Assembly (NCBI GenBank): GCA_966211675.1
Contig: CBIHPK010000012.1
Location: 1 to 64,000 of the forward strand
Reading direction: 5' to 3'
Source: SCUS01 sp966211675
Lineage (GTDB): Bacteria; Myxococcota_A; Polyangia; Polyangiales; Ga0077539
DNA: 64,000 nucleotides
In this document: positions 51,434-60,071 of the stretch, in pieces
How the letters are laid out: each line of letters starts with the position of its first letter
How positions within the stretch are numbered: the stretch's first letter is position 1
Notes under the pieces: generated by a model
Seen by the model: the letters and a program-made list of their open reading frames with translations, nothing else
What the model was told of the DNA's origin: nothing
The model's database searches: none
Made by a program: the position numbers and the translations under genes

Positions 51434-52174
51434 TCACTTCCGGTCCATCCCCAGGAAGGCCCGGGTGCGCTCGTGCTTCGGGTGGTCGATGACCTCCTTC
51501 GAGGGTCCGTCCTCGATGATGCGACCTCCGTGGAGCACCAGCGTTCGGTGGCTCACCTCCCGGGCGAAGCGCATCTCGTGGGTGACCACCAGCATGGTGA
51601 GCCCGTCGGCGGCGAGCGCGCCCAGCACGTCCAGCACCTCGCCCACCCGCTCCGGGTCGAGCGCGCTGGTGGGCTCGTCCAGCAGCAGGGCTTCGGGGTC
51701 CATGGCCAGGGCCCGGGCGATGGCGACGCGCTGCTGCTCGCCGCCGGACATCTCGTGCGGGTACGCGCCCTCGCGGTGCGAGAGGCCCACGCGGGCCAGC
51801 AGGGCCCTGCCCCGCTCGGTGGCCTGCGCGAGGGGGACCTTCTTCACATGCACCGGCGCCTCGATGACGTTGCCGAGGGCGGTTCGGTGGGCGAAGAGGT
51901 TCCACTGCTGGAACACCATTCCCACGCGCTGTCGCACCCGGTGCAGCGCCGCGCGGTTGACCTTGGCGCCGCCCGGGACGAGCCGGTCACCGCCGATGGT
52001 GACCCCGCCGGAGTCGAAGGATTCCAGCCCGTTGAGGCAGCGAAGGAGGGTGCTCTTGCCGCCTCCGGACGGGCCCACCAGGGCGACCACCTGGCCCTGA
52101 GCGAAGCTCGCCGTGATGCCGTCGAGGATCGTCCGCTCGCCGTAGACCTTGCGCAGCTCGTGGACCTCGATCAT
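51434..52174 (-). CDS. ABC transporter ATPase, polar amino-acid type
   Basis: The 246-residue ATPase has Walker A GPSGGGKST (about 34-42), signature SGGEQQR, Walker B LLLDEPT and the switch H in VTHEM. It resembles GlnQ/HisP proteins and powers uptake of polar amino acids with the fused permease gene just upstream. ATG overlaps that gene's stop as ATGA. Confidence 0.95.
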   Translation of the reverse strand: MIEVHELRKVYGERTILDGITASFAQGQVVALVGPSGGGKSTLLRCLNGLESFDSGGVTIGGDRLVPGGAKVNRAALHRVRQRVGMVFQQWNLFAHRTALGNVIEAPVHVKKVPLAQATERGRALLARVGLSHREGAYPHEMSGGEQQRVAIARALAMDPEALLLDEPTSALDPERVGEVLDVLGALAADGLTMLVVTHEMRFAREVSHRTLVLHGGRIIEDGPSKEVIDHPKHERTRAFLGMDRK

Positions 52175-53643
52175 GACCGCGCCAGCCTCGCCTCGAGCCG
52201 CTGCGCCCAGAGCGACAGCGGGTAGCTCATGAGGAAATACATCAGCGCGCACAGCGCCCCAGGCAGGGCCCAGCCACGGATGTCCACCGCGGTGATGGTC
52301 ATCTGCTTGGTGAGCTCGACCACCGTGATGACCGACACCAGCGAGCTGTCCTTGAGCAGCGCGATGAAGTCGTTGGTCACCGACGGCAGCGCCAGGCGGA
52401 AGGCCTGCGGCAGCACCACGCGGCGCAGCGCCAGCGGCAGCGTCATGCCCAGCGAGAGGGCCGCCTCCATCTGACCCCGAGGCACCGCCTGGATGCCCGC
52501 GCGGTACACCTCGGCCTCGTAGGCGGCGTAGTTCATCCCGAGGCCGAGGATCGCCGCGGGGAGCGCGTCGAGCTTCACCAGGGGCGCGAGCCCGTAATAG
52601 AGCACGTAGAGCTGTAGCAGCACCGGCGTGCCCCGGTAGAGCTCGACGTAGGCGCCGGCGAGCCGGGAGAGCGCCTTCGGACCATAGAGCCGAGTCACCG
52701 CCAGCCCGATGCCCAGCGGGATGGCGAGGCACATGGACAGCGCCGAGAGCAGCAGCGTCACGAGCGCGCCCTTCGCGAAGAGCACCACGTGCGACCAGCC
52801 GAAGTGCTGCCCCGCGGCGGCGGTCCCCAGCATCCGCCGCTGGTCGTCGTCGGTCCACGCGGCGAGGCGGCGCTCTCGCTCGCTCCAGATGTTGCTGCCG
52901 CGAAGGATGCGCTCCAGCTCACCGCTCGCGGTGACGCGCGCCAGGGCCCGGTCGAGGGCCTGCTGCAGGTCCGCCTCGCCGGGGCGCACGGCGATCGAGT
53001 AGTAGCCGTCGGTGAGGTCGCCCACGACCCGCAGCTCGGGCTTGGGCTCGCCGTAGCGGGTGGCGATGATGTCGTCGAGCAGCACCGCGTCGGTGCGGCC
53101 CTGCACGAGGTCGATGTAGGGCTCCTCGACCCCTTCGTAGGGGACGACCTCCGCCACGCCGCGCAGCAGCTCGTAGGAGTAGCTGTTGGCGAGCGTGCCC
53201 ACCCTCCTCCCTCGCAGCGAGGCGAGGGTCGGTTGGATGCGGGCGTCATCGCGCCGGGCCATGAGCCGCGCCCCGAAGATGTAGTAGGGCCGAGTGAAGC
53301 GCACCCGGCCCACGCGCTGGGCGGTGACCTCGACGCCGTTCATGGCCACGTCGAAGGTGCCCCGCTCCAGCGACGGGATGAGGGCGCTCCAGTCGTTCTG
53401 GACGAACTGTGCGCGCACGCCGAGCTCTCGCGCGAGGGCGCTGGCGAGCTCGACCTCGAAGCCCATGAGGCGCCCGCCGTGGTCGCTGTCCTCGTACACG
53501 TAGGGCTCGCCGCCCTGGATGTCGCCGCCCCAGCGCAGGACCCCCGCGGCCCGAACGCGAGCGAGGGCGCTCGTCGGCGAGGCGCGGCCGCGACAGGAGA
53601 GCAAGGCCAACGCCAGCAATACCACCCACCCGCATCGGCTCAC
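52171..53643 (-). CDS. Fused amino-acid binding protein and ABC permease
   Basis: The 490-residue protein combines, after a lipobox-like LALLSC signal, a periplasmic solute-binding domain (about 20-250, with GFEVELASALARELG, DVAMNGVEVTAQR and ADAVLLDD-like sites). A permease with about five helices (from about 280) follows, including the EAA-like loop (MEAALSLGMTLPLALRRVVLPQA, shortened here to EAALSLGMTLP). Binding protein and channel are thus one chain. The GTG at 53643 is chosen with the TAGCGT box eight bases upstream; ATG at 53718 is a longer option. The ligand, probably a polar amino acid, is inferred. Confidence 0.87.
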   Translation of the reverse strand: MSRCGWVVLLALALLSCRGRASPTSALARVRAAGVLRWGGDIQGGEPYVYEDSDHGGRLMGFEVELASALARELGVRAQFVQNDWSALIPSLERGTFDVAMNGVEVTAQRVGRVRFTRPYYIFGARLMARRDDARIQPTLASLRGRRVGTLANSYSYELLRGVAEVVPYEGVEEPYIDLVQGRTDAVLLDDIIATRYGEPKPELRVVGDLTDGYYSIAVRPGEADLQQALDRALARVTASGELERILRGSNIWSERERRLAAWTDDDQRRMLGTAAAGQHFGWSHVVLFAKGALVTLLLSALSMCLAIPLGIGLAVTRLYGPKALSRLAGAYVELYRGTPVLLQLYVLYYGLAPLVKLDALPAAILGLGMNYAAYEAEVYRAGIQAVPRGQMEAALSLGMTLPLALRRVVLPQAFRLALPSVTNDFIALLKDSSLVSVITVVELTKQMTITAVDIRGWALPGALCALMYFLMSYPLSLWAQRLEARLARS

Positions 53644-53651
53644 GGGGCCGA

Positions 53652-53657
53652 ACGCTA
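53652..53657 (-). promoter_or_regulatory. -10-like box before the fused ABC gene
   Basis: TAGCGT on the minus strand ends eight bases before the GTG at 53643. The same hexamer precedes the asparaginase gene. No convincing -35 is visible. Confidence 0.35.
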
Positions 53658-53726
53658 CCACCGGAGATTTCTCCGCCGACCAGCGATTCGACCTTTGCAT
53701 CGGAGCGCGCCGGGCCAAAGCGTCAG

Positions 53727-54284
53727 ATGCATGGCGAGCTCAACCCTACCGTCGCAGCGCTGGCGGTCCGGGAGGTCGGCGTGAGCGTCTGGCGCTCGGT
53801 CTTCGGCGAGGGCGAGCGGCTCGGCGCGCTGCAGATGAGCGCGCGCGCGATGGTGATGTTCTTCATCGCCCTCGTGCTGGTGCGCGTGGCGGGGATGCGC
53901 ACCTTCGGGCGCCGCTCGGCCTTCGACCACATCGTGGTGATCATGCTGGGCGCCGTCCTGGCCCGCGGGGTGGTGGGCGCCTCGCCCTTCGGGTCGACCG
54001 TCGCGGCGGGGGTGGCCATCGTGGTGGTCCACCGGATCCTGGCGCAGCTCTGCCGCGTCGCCCCGTGGCTGGAGCGCTACCTGAAGGGCGAGCACCGCGT
54101 GCTCTACCGCGACGGGGTGATCGACGAGTCCGCGATGGCCCGCAGCGGCCTCACCGGCTACGACCTCATCGAGGGCGTGCGGCACTCGGCCCAGGTCGAC
54201 TCGCTGGGAGACATCGCGGCGGCGTACATCGAGAGCAACGGGGAGATCAGCGCGGTGAAGCGCCCTCCGCCGCGCCGAGAGTGA
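53727..54284 (+). CDS. DUF421 (YetF-like) membrane protein
   Basis: The 185-residue protein has three membrane helices in the first 100 residues (MSARAMVMFFIALVLVRVAG, HIVVIMLGAVLARGVVG, VAAGVAIVVVHRILAQ) and a cytosolic DUF421 domain with RTFGRRSAFD and GVIDESAMARSGLTGYDLIE. YetF-type proteins are found in many bacteria and in spores; the molecular role is unknown. The start at 53727 is uncertain because no ribosome site is obvious. Confidence 0.85.
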   Translation: MHGELNPTVAALAVREVGVSVWRSVFGEGERLGALQMSARAMVMFFIALVLVRVAGMRTFGRRSAFDHIVVIMLGAVLARGVVGASPFGSTVAAGVAIVVVHRILAQLCRVAPWLERYLKGEHRVLYRDGVIDESAMARSGLTGYDLIEGVRHSAQVDSLGDIAAAYIESNGEISAVKRPPPRRE

Positions 54285-54286
54285 GC

Positions 54287-55009
54287 TCAGGCGGAGGCGC
54301 GGGGCCCGGAGGAGAAGAGGGGCTCGAGGGGGGCGCGGGGCTGCCGCTCGGGCGCGTGCATCGTGCTCTGGAAGGACGTGAGGGCGACCGCGAGGAGCGG
54401 CAGCTCGCGCCGGTGCAGCCACGAGCGCCAGGCGTGGGTCTCGCCGGAGAAGCGCATCACCCGAAGGTGGGCGAGCGCCGTCGAGGCCGAGAGGTCGGCG
54501 CGGAAGCGCACCAGGCTGGCCCCGTCGGGCTGGAGCGTGGAGACGTGGGTGCTCAGCTCGAGGCTCGGTCCCGTGTGCTCGAAGGCCAGCTCCATCTCGG
54601 TGCCGTCGTCCGCGAACATCTCCACCGCCCCGTCGCGCGGGACGAAGCGGGCCATCGCCTTGGGCAGACCCCAGATGTCCTGGCCGCCACGCAGCGCGCG
54701 CTCGTCGTCGACGTAGGCGCGGAAGACGAAGTGCCCGTAACGGGCGCGGCCCTCGCGGTCGACGGACCTCACCGCCGCGGGCATCCAGAGGAGCTCGCGG
54801 TAGCGCAGCGGCGAGGGGGCGCGGTACTCGACGTAGGCCAGCACCCCGAGGCTCCAGCCCGCGACGTGCACGGCCTCGAACCCGGCGGGCAGGTCGAGCG
54901 AGTCGACGGGTGTGGCGAAGGCGCGGAGCACGCCCGCGCCGCACATCTCCCACGGGGGTTGTGGATAGGGCTTTCCCCGGGTGGACTTCCTTGAATCGGC
55001 TTTGTTCAT
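54287..55009 (-). CDS. Acetoacetate decarboxylase superfamily protein
   Basis: The 240-residue protein resembles acetoacetate decarboxylase folds: GGQDIWGLPKAMA is close to the family GREIWGxPKK motif that carries the Schiff-base Lys, but only one Lys is present. YVEYRAPSPLRYRELLWMPAAV is another family-like strand region (shown here as APSPLRYRELLWMPA). Substrate unknown. AGGAGG before the ATG at 55009 decides the start. It is convergent with the DUF421 gene; the two stops share the palindrome TGAGCTCA. Confidence 0.75.
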   Translation of the reverse strand: MNKADSRKSTRGKPYPQPPWEMCGAGVLRAFATPVDSLDLPAGFEAVHVAGWSLGVLAYVEYRAPSPLRYRELLWMPAAVRSVDREGRARYGHFVFRAYVDDERALRGGQDIWGLPKAMARFVPRDGAVEMFADDGTEMELAFEHTGPSLELSTHVSTLQPDGASLVRFRADLSASTALAHLRVMRFSGETHAWRSWLHRRELPLLAVALTSFQSTMHAPERQPRAPLEPLFSSGPRASA

Positions 55010-55136
55010 GGGATCCTCCTGCCTTCAGGGTCAAGCAAGGCGGTCTCCAGGGGGGGGCCCGCACGCGCCTTGCTACCCCCTGCCCTCGGACGTGCGCTGG
55101 TTGCGCGCCCCGGACGCCAACGAAGGAGCAAGAGCC

Positions 55137-55574
55137 ATGGCAAGGGCTGGAGAACGGCACGAGAACGAAGCGACGCAGGACGACACCGTCAACGCCGCGC
55201 CCGGCGGGCACGGCGGGTCGTCCGTGAAGCAGGGCATGGCCGGACAGTCGACGCGGAGCGCGGAGCGCGGTCGCGACGAGTTCCAGGGCAACGGGGCCTC
55301 GGCGGAGCTCGACCCCGGGCGCACCCGGGAGGGCGGCCGGCACTACGGGCGGCCGGCGATCCACGAGCCCGCGCCGGATGGGGGGCCTCCAGGGGCGATC
55401 CCCGGCGGCGACTACGACGTCCCCGACGACGTGATGGTGAACGCCAACGAGTTCGATGCGGCCGACGAGGCTCCTCCCGAGGAGCACACGCAAGGCCGCC
55501 ACGGTGAGGCGTCCGTCGTACAGGGACGCCGCAGTCCGGCGACCCCCAGCGAGCGGGGTCCGGGGCGATCGTGA
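55137..55574 (+). CDS. Hydrophilic disordered protein
   Basis: The 145-residue protein is rich in Gly, Glu, Asp, Pro and Arg, has no Cys and no hydrophobic core, and looks intrinsically disordered. AAGGAG before the ATG at 55137 supports a real gene. Proteins of this type are often linked to desiccation or stress, but that is only a guess. It lies just before the PLD-VTT gene. Confidence 0.6.
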   Translation: MARAGERHENEATQDDTVNAAPGGHGGSSVKQGMAGQSTRSAERGRDEFQGNGASAELDPGRTREGGRHYGRPAIHEPAPDGGPPGAIPGGDYDVPDDVMVNANEFDAADEAPPEEHTQGRHGEASVVQGRRSPATPSERGPGRS

Positions 55575-55584
55575 ACGAGGGGTC

Positions 55585-57756
55585 GTGGGCGGCGTCGCGG
55601 GAGAGCGTCCGTGCAGAGACGCGTTGACCCCGTTGACGCCTGACCCTCCTCTCACCCGCGTCGGTCGCAACCTCTGGCGCCGCTGCCGCTCGCGCCGCGC
55701 GGCGGTGCTCGTCGACACGGCCGCGTACTTCGAGGCCTTCATCCGGGCCTGCGAGAAGGCCGAGCGCTCCATCCTCATCGTGGGCTGGGACCTCGACAGC
55801 CGCGTCGAGCTCCGGCCCGCGAGCGCCTCGGGGTCGATCCCTACGGTGCTCGGCGAGTTCCTGGGCGCGCTGGTGCGGCGCCGCCCCGGGCTCCAGGTGC
55901 ACGTGCTGGGCTGGGACTACTCGCTGCTCTTCGCGATGGAGCGGGAGTTCATGCCCAGCCTGGGCTTCGGCTGGCGCACGCCGCCTGCGGTGCACTTCGC
56001 CCTCGACGACCACCACCCCTTCGGCGCCTCGCACCACCAGAAGGTCGCGGTGGTCGACGACGCGGTGGCCTTCGCCGGGGGCATCGACCTCTGCTCCAAC
56101 CGATGGGACACCCCCGCCCACGCGCCCGGCGACCCGGGCCGCGTCACGCCGGACGGCGATCCGTACGGACCCTTCCACGACGTCCAGATGGTCGTCGACG
56201 GGGAGACCGCCGCGGCGCTCGGCGAGCTGGTCAGGGAGCGCTGGCGTCGCTCGGGGCGGGGCGCGGTGTCCGCCCCGGCGGCACCGTCGGGCGACCCGTG
56301 GCCCGATGGGGTGGCGCCGGATTTCACCGACGTGGAGGTGGGCATCGCGCGCACCGAGCCCGCCTACGACGGCCGCCCCGCCGTCGCGGAGGTCTCGGCG
56401 CTCACCGAGGACCTCATCGCCGGCGCCCGCCGATGGCTCTATGTGGAGAACCAGTACCTGACCTCCCGGATCGTGCGCGACCTGCTCTGCGCGCGGCTCG
56501 GCGAGGAGGACCCGCCGGAGATGCTGGTGGTGGCCCCGAGGATCGCGTCCGGCTGGCTCGAGCGCACCACCATGGGCGCCCTCCGCGCTCGGCTCGTGAC
56601 GAGGCTCCGAGAGTGCGACCGCCGGGGGCGGCTGCGCGTGTGCTGCCCGAAGGTCCCGGCGCTGGGGACGCAGTGCCTCAACGTGCACGCGAAGGTGATG
56701 GTGGTCGACGACCGGGTGCTGCGCGTGGGATCGGCCAACCTCAGCAACCGCTCGATGGGGCTCGACACCGAGTGCGACCTCGTCATCGAGGCCCGCGACG
56801 AGCGGGAGGCCGCGGCCATCGCGGCGGTGCGATGGCGCCTGATGGGGGAGCACCTCGGGGCGGATCCCTCCTCGCTCGCGGAGAGCGCCCGCGAGCTCGG
56901 CTCGCTCTTCGCCGTGGTCGACCGCCACCGCGGGGAGCGCACGCTGGAGGAGCTGGAGGTCGACCCCTCGGAGGCGCTCGAGGAGGTGGTCGCCAACGGC
57001 AAGCTGGTCGACCCGGACGGTCCGATCGACGGCGACCTGGTGCTCGAGACCCTGGTCCCCGAGGAGCAACGGCGGCGCTCCCGGCGGCGCATCCTCCGAG
57101 GCGTCGGGCTGGTGGTGGCGGCCTTCGCCCTCGGCGCCCTCTGGGCCTTCACCCCGCTGCGCTCGCTGCTGGACCCGGCGGCGCTCGGGCACGCCATGGC
57201 GCCGCTGCGCGCCAGCCCATGGGCGCCGCTCGCCGTGCTGGCGATCTTCGTCCTCGCGGGCCTCGTCTCCTACCCGGTGACGCTGCTCATCGTGCAGTGC
57301 GCGTGGGTCTTCGGCCCGTGGCGCGGGCTGGCCTACTCGACCGTCGGCGTCGTGGCGAGCGCGGCCGCGACGTGGGCCCTCGGCCGGGCGATGGGCCGCG
57401 GGAGGGTCCGTCGCTTCGCCGGTCCGCGGCTGGGGTGGCTGGTCGAGCGGCTGCGGCGGCGGGGCGTGCTGGCGGTGGCGCTGGTGCGCACCTTCCCCGT
57501 GGCGCCCTTCAGCGTGGTGAACCTCCTCGCCGGCGCGGCGCACGTCGGCCTCGGGAGCTTCCTCCTCGGCACGGTCCTCGGGATGGCGCCGGGCATCCTC
57601 GCGCTCACGGGCTTCGGCTCCAGCCTCTCCGTGGCGATTCGAAGGCGCGACCCGGCGAGCCTCACCGTGGCGCTCGCCGCCCTGATCGCGCTCGTGGCCG
57701 CGGGCGCCCTCTTCCGCCGCTGGCTGCGTCGCCGCGGCCGGAGCGTCCCGGCGTGA
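55585..57756 (+). CDS. Phospholipase D-like protein fused to a VTT/DedA membrane domain
   Basis: The 723-residue protein has an N-terminal PLD domain pair with two HKD motifs, HHQKVAVVDD (near residue 150) and HAKVMVVDD (near 367), the pattern of phospholipase D and cardiolipin synthase enzymes. A C-terminal VTT (SNARE-associated/DedA) domain with five or six helices follows, including GPWRGLAYSTVGVVASAAATW (as GPWRGLAYSTVG) and VRTFPVAPFSVVN. It may act on phospholipids at the inner membrane. The start is uncertain: GTG at 55585 has GAGGGG close by, and TTGs at 55624 and 55633 are options. It is coupled to an EEP gene, an arrangement I know from other genomes. Confidence 0.85.
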   Translation: MGGVAGERPCRDALTPLTPDPPLTRVGRNLWRRCRSRRAAVLVDTAAYFEAFIRACEKAERSILIVGWDLDSRVELRPASASGSIPTVLGEFLGALVRRRPGLQVHVLGWDYSLLFAMEREFMPSLGFGWRTPPAVHFALDDHHPFGASHHQKVAVVDDAVAFAGGIDLCSNRWDTPAHAPGDPGRVTPDGDPYGPFHDVQMVVDGETAAALGELVRERWRRSGRGAVSAPAAPSGDPWPDGVAPDFTDVEVGIARTEPAYDGRPAVAEVSALTEDLIAGARRWLYVENQYLTSRIVRDLLCARLGEEDPPEMLVVAPRIASGWLERTTMGALRARLVTRLRECDRRGRLRVCCPKVPALGTQCLNVHAKVMVVDDRVLRVGSANLSNRSMGLDTECDLVIEARDEREAAAIAAVRWRLMGEHLGADPSSLAESARELGSLFAVVDRHRGERTLEELEVDPSEALEEVVANGKLVDPDGPIDGDLVLETLVPEEQRRRSRRRILRGVGLVVAAFALGALWAFTPLRSLLDPAALGHAMAPLRASPWAPLAVLAIFVLAGLVSYPVTLLIVQCAWVFGPWRGLAYSTVGVVASAAATWALGRAMGRGRVRRFAGPRLGWLVERLRRRGVLAVALVRTFPVAPFSVVNLLAGAAHVGLGSFLLGTVLGMAPGILALTGFGSSLSVAIRRRDPASLTVALAALIALVAAGALFRRWLRRRGRSVPA

Positions 57757-58478
57757 GCGGCGCGGCGCCACCGGCCGGCGGCCGACTGGCCGTGGCGACG
57801 TACAACCTCCACCGCTGCGTCGGCGGCGACGGTCGCATGGACCCCGCCCGCGTGGCCCGCGTACTCCGTCAGCTCGACTGCGACGTGCTCAGCCTGCAGG
57901 AGGTCGACTGCGCCACGCACGGCCCCGGCGGGGTCGACCAGGGCGCCCTGCTCGCGCGCGAGGTGGGCGGGTTCCACGTCGTCGCCGCGCCGCTGGTGCG
58001 GCGGGGGAGCGTGAGCACGGGCAACGCGATCCTCAGCCGACACGCGGTGACGGCCGTGCGCGAGGTGGACCTCTCGGTGCACAGCCGCGAGCCGCGGGCG
58101 GCGCTCGACGTCGACCTCGACGTGCGGGGCCGGCGGGTGCGCGTGGTCGGCACGCACTTCGGTCTGCGGGGTGTCGAGCGCCAGGCGCAGGTCGATCGGC
58201 TGCTGGCGGCCCTCTCCGAGGGCGACGAGGAGCTCACCCTGCTGCTCGGGGACTTCAACGAGTGGCGTGCCGGCGGTCACTCGCTCCGCAGCCTCGCGGC
58301 GGCCTTCCCCGACGAGGCCTCGGGGCTCACCTTCCCCGCGCTCTGGCCCGTCCTGCCGCTCGATCGGGTGTTCCTCCGGCGGCAGGGGCGCATCGCGCAG
58401 GCGGGGCCACACGCCACCCCGGAGGCCCGGCGCGCCTCGGACCACCTGCCCTTCCGCGCGCTGATCGAACTGCCGTGA
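57753..58478 (+). CDS. Endonuclease/exonuclease/phosphatase-family protein
   Basis: The 241-residue EEP-fold hydrolase has TYNLHRC, LQEVD (catalytic Glu), GTHFG, LGDFNEW (Asp-Asn pair) and the C-terminal SDHLPF with the catalytic Asp-His. It may be a phosphatase acting on lipid head groups made by the upstream PLD protein, or a nuclease. The GTG start overlaps the previous stop (GTGA). Confidence 0.88.
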   Translation: MSGAAPPAGGRLAVATYNLHRCVGGDGRMDPARVARVLRQLDCDVLSLQEVDCATHGPGGVDQGALLAREVGGFHVVAAPLVRRGSVSTGNAILSRHAVTAVREVDLSVHSREPRAALDVDLDVRGRRVRVVGTHFGLRGVERQAQVDRLLAALSEGDEELTLLLGDFNEWRAGGHSLRSLAAAFPDEASGLTFPALWPVLPLDRVFLRRQGRIAQAGPHATPEARRASDHLPFRALIELP

Positions 58479-58499
58479 TCCGCCGACGAGCGGGCGGCG

Positions 58500-59513
58500 C
58501 TAGAACTCGCCCGCCCACGACTCGGCGAAGGCCCGCTTCGCCGCGTCGAGCCGGCTCCCCTCGCCCGCGCGTCCGAGCGCCAGCATCAGCTTCGCGACGG
58601 CGGCCTCGGCGGTCATGGTCCCGGCGCCGATGGCCCCGCCGCCAAGCGCCGCGGCGCCGCCCTCGTAGCGGGTGAGGTCCACGGCCCCGCGCGCGCACTG
58701 GCTCACGATCACCACGGGGATGTCCCTCGAAACCGCGTCGGTCACCACCGGCACCAGCGAGTTCTCGAGGCGCGGGATATTGCCCGAGCCGAAGCCCTCC
58801 AGCACCACGCCCCGCACGCCCGCCCGCAGCGCGCCCAGCAGGAGCTTCGGGTCGAGGCCGGGGAAGACCCGCACCGCGAGCACCCGGGGCTCGATGCGCG
58901 CGTCGAAGTCCGCCCTGGGGCGGGCCGGGAGCACGTGCGCCCCGCGCTCGACGGTGACCCCGAGGGTGACCAGCGGAGGGCACGACGGAGAGCCGAAGGC
59001 GTCGAGCCCCCAGGCGTCCATCTTCACCGATCGGCAGCCGCGAAGGAGCTTCGCGTTGAAGCCGATGCCGACCTCGGGGATGTCCATGGTCGCGAGGTGG
59101 CAGGCGTCGACCAGGTTGGAGCGGGCGTCGGTGCGCACCTCCGCCAGCGGGCGTTGCGCGCCGGTGAGCACCACCGGCCGATCGAGCCCGCGCAGCAGGA
59201 AGGCCAGCGCGCTCGCGGTGTAGGCCATGGTGTCGGTGCCGTGCAGCACCACCACGCCGTCGAAGGCGCGCGTGCCGTCGGCGCGGCGCTCGTCGAGGGC
59301 CCCGTGCACCGCGGCGCCGAGCTCGACCCAGTGGTGCGGCTGCATGTCGCTGGAGTCGTAGTTGAAGAGGATGCGGGTCTCGATGTCGGCGATGCGGTTG
59401 AGCACCGGGAGCTCGGTCAGCAGGTCGCTCGTGTAGACATCGGGGCGCAGCGGGGTCGGCTGGCCGCCCTGCATCATCAGGGTTCCGCCGGTGTGGAGCA
59501 TGAGGAGTCGCAC
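58500..59513 (-). CDS. L-asparaginase (type I-like)
   Basis: The 337-residue enzyme has the first nucleophile Thr in HTGGT (Thr11), the second catalytic site HGTDTM (91-96) with Thr93 and Asp94, and a Lys near 165. It converts asparagine to aspartate and ammonia in the cytosol. There is no signal peptide, so it is the type I class. GTG start at 59513, with TAGCGT (59523-59528) nine bases before. It is convergent with the EEP gene. Confidence 0.92.
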   Translation of the reverse strand: MRLLMLHTGGTLMMQGGQPTPLRPDVYTSDLLTELPVLNRIADIETRILFNYDSSDMQPHHWVELGAAVHGALDERRADGTRAFDGVVVLHGTDTMAYTASALAFLLRGLDRPVVLTGAQRPLAEVRTDARSNLVDACHLATMDIPEVGIGFNAKLLRGCRSVKMDAWGLDAFGSPSCPPLVTLGVTVERGAHVLPARPRADFDARIEPRVLAVRVFPGLDPKLLLGALRAGVRGVVLEGFGSGNIPRLENSLVPVVTDAVSRDIPVVIVSQCARGAVDLTRYEGGAAALGGGAIGAGTMTAEAAVAKLMLALGRAGEGSRLDAAKRAFAESWAGEF

Positions 59514-59522
59514 GGGGGCGGA

Positions 59523-59528
59523 ACGCTA
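59523..59528 (-). promoter_or_regulatory. -10-like box before the asparaginase gene
   Basis: TAGCGT on the minus strand ends nine bases before the GTG at 59513. No -35 is evident, and no ribosome site is visible. Confidence 0.3.
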
Positions 59529-59609
59529 TCACGGTCGGGATATGTCCCCGCGCGATTGGCGCTGCGGCGAGGGATGAGGCACACCGCCCGGAGGGTTCAG
59601 GAGCCACTC

Positions 59610-60062
59610 ATGGAACGTCTTGCCAGGGCCGAGGTTCAGCGATTCACCGAGCGGGTTCCAGACCTGCTGCGGGTGATGGAGACGGTGCTCGGCTCGGTCT
59701 TCGACGAGCAGGGCTACCAGTGGAGCGAGCGCAAGCTGCGCGTGGGCGCGGCGATGAGCGCGGTCGAGCTCGCGTCGCACAGCCGGCTGGAGAAGCGCCG
59801 CGCGCTCTGGCACGCCGCGATGGTGCTCATGACCCTGAAGGACATCGAGGGCGACCCCGACACGGCGCGGCTGCTCGATGAGGTCGCCGGCGTCGCGCAC
59901 ACCATCTCGCTCGCGGCCATCGCGTGCGACAGCGAGGTGGCCTCCGAGGACGCCATCAAGCAGGCCCGCGCCTTCATCGAGGCGATGGGCGTCGCGCCGC
60001 TCACCTGGGAGTCGCTGCTCAAGGCCCACCGCGCGGTGGACGACGACGTGGTCTATCGGTAG
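59610..60062 (+). CDS. Hypothetical helical protein
   Basis: The 150-residue protein appears all-alpha, with no signal peptide or membrane helix. CAGGAG six bases before the ATG at 59610 supports this start over an ATG at 59574. No family recognised. It is convergent with the DUF3943 gene. Confidence 0.7.
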   Translation: MERLARAEVQRFTERVPDLLRVMETVLGSVFDEQGYQWSERKLRVGAAMSAVELASHSRLEKRRALWHAAMVLMTLKDIEGDPDTARLLDEVAGVAHTISLAAIACDSEVASEDAIKQARAFIEAMGVAPLTWESLLKAHRAVDDDVVYR

Positions 60063-60071
60063 CCGATCGGC

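Noticed and set aside
51422..51437. Palindrome GTGAGC-GTCA-GCTCAC as an operator
   Set aside because: It consists of the two convergent stop codon regions and lies at the ends of genes; no promoter is adjacent.
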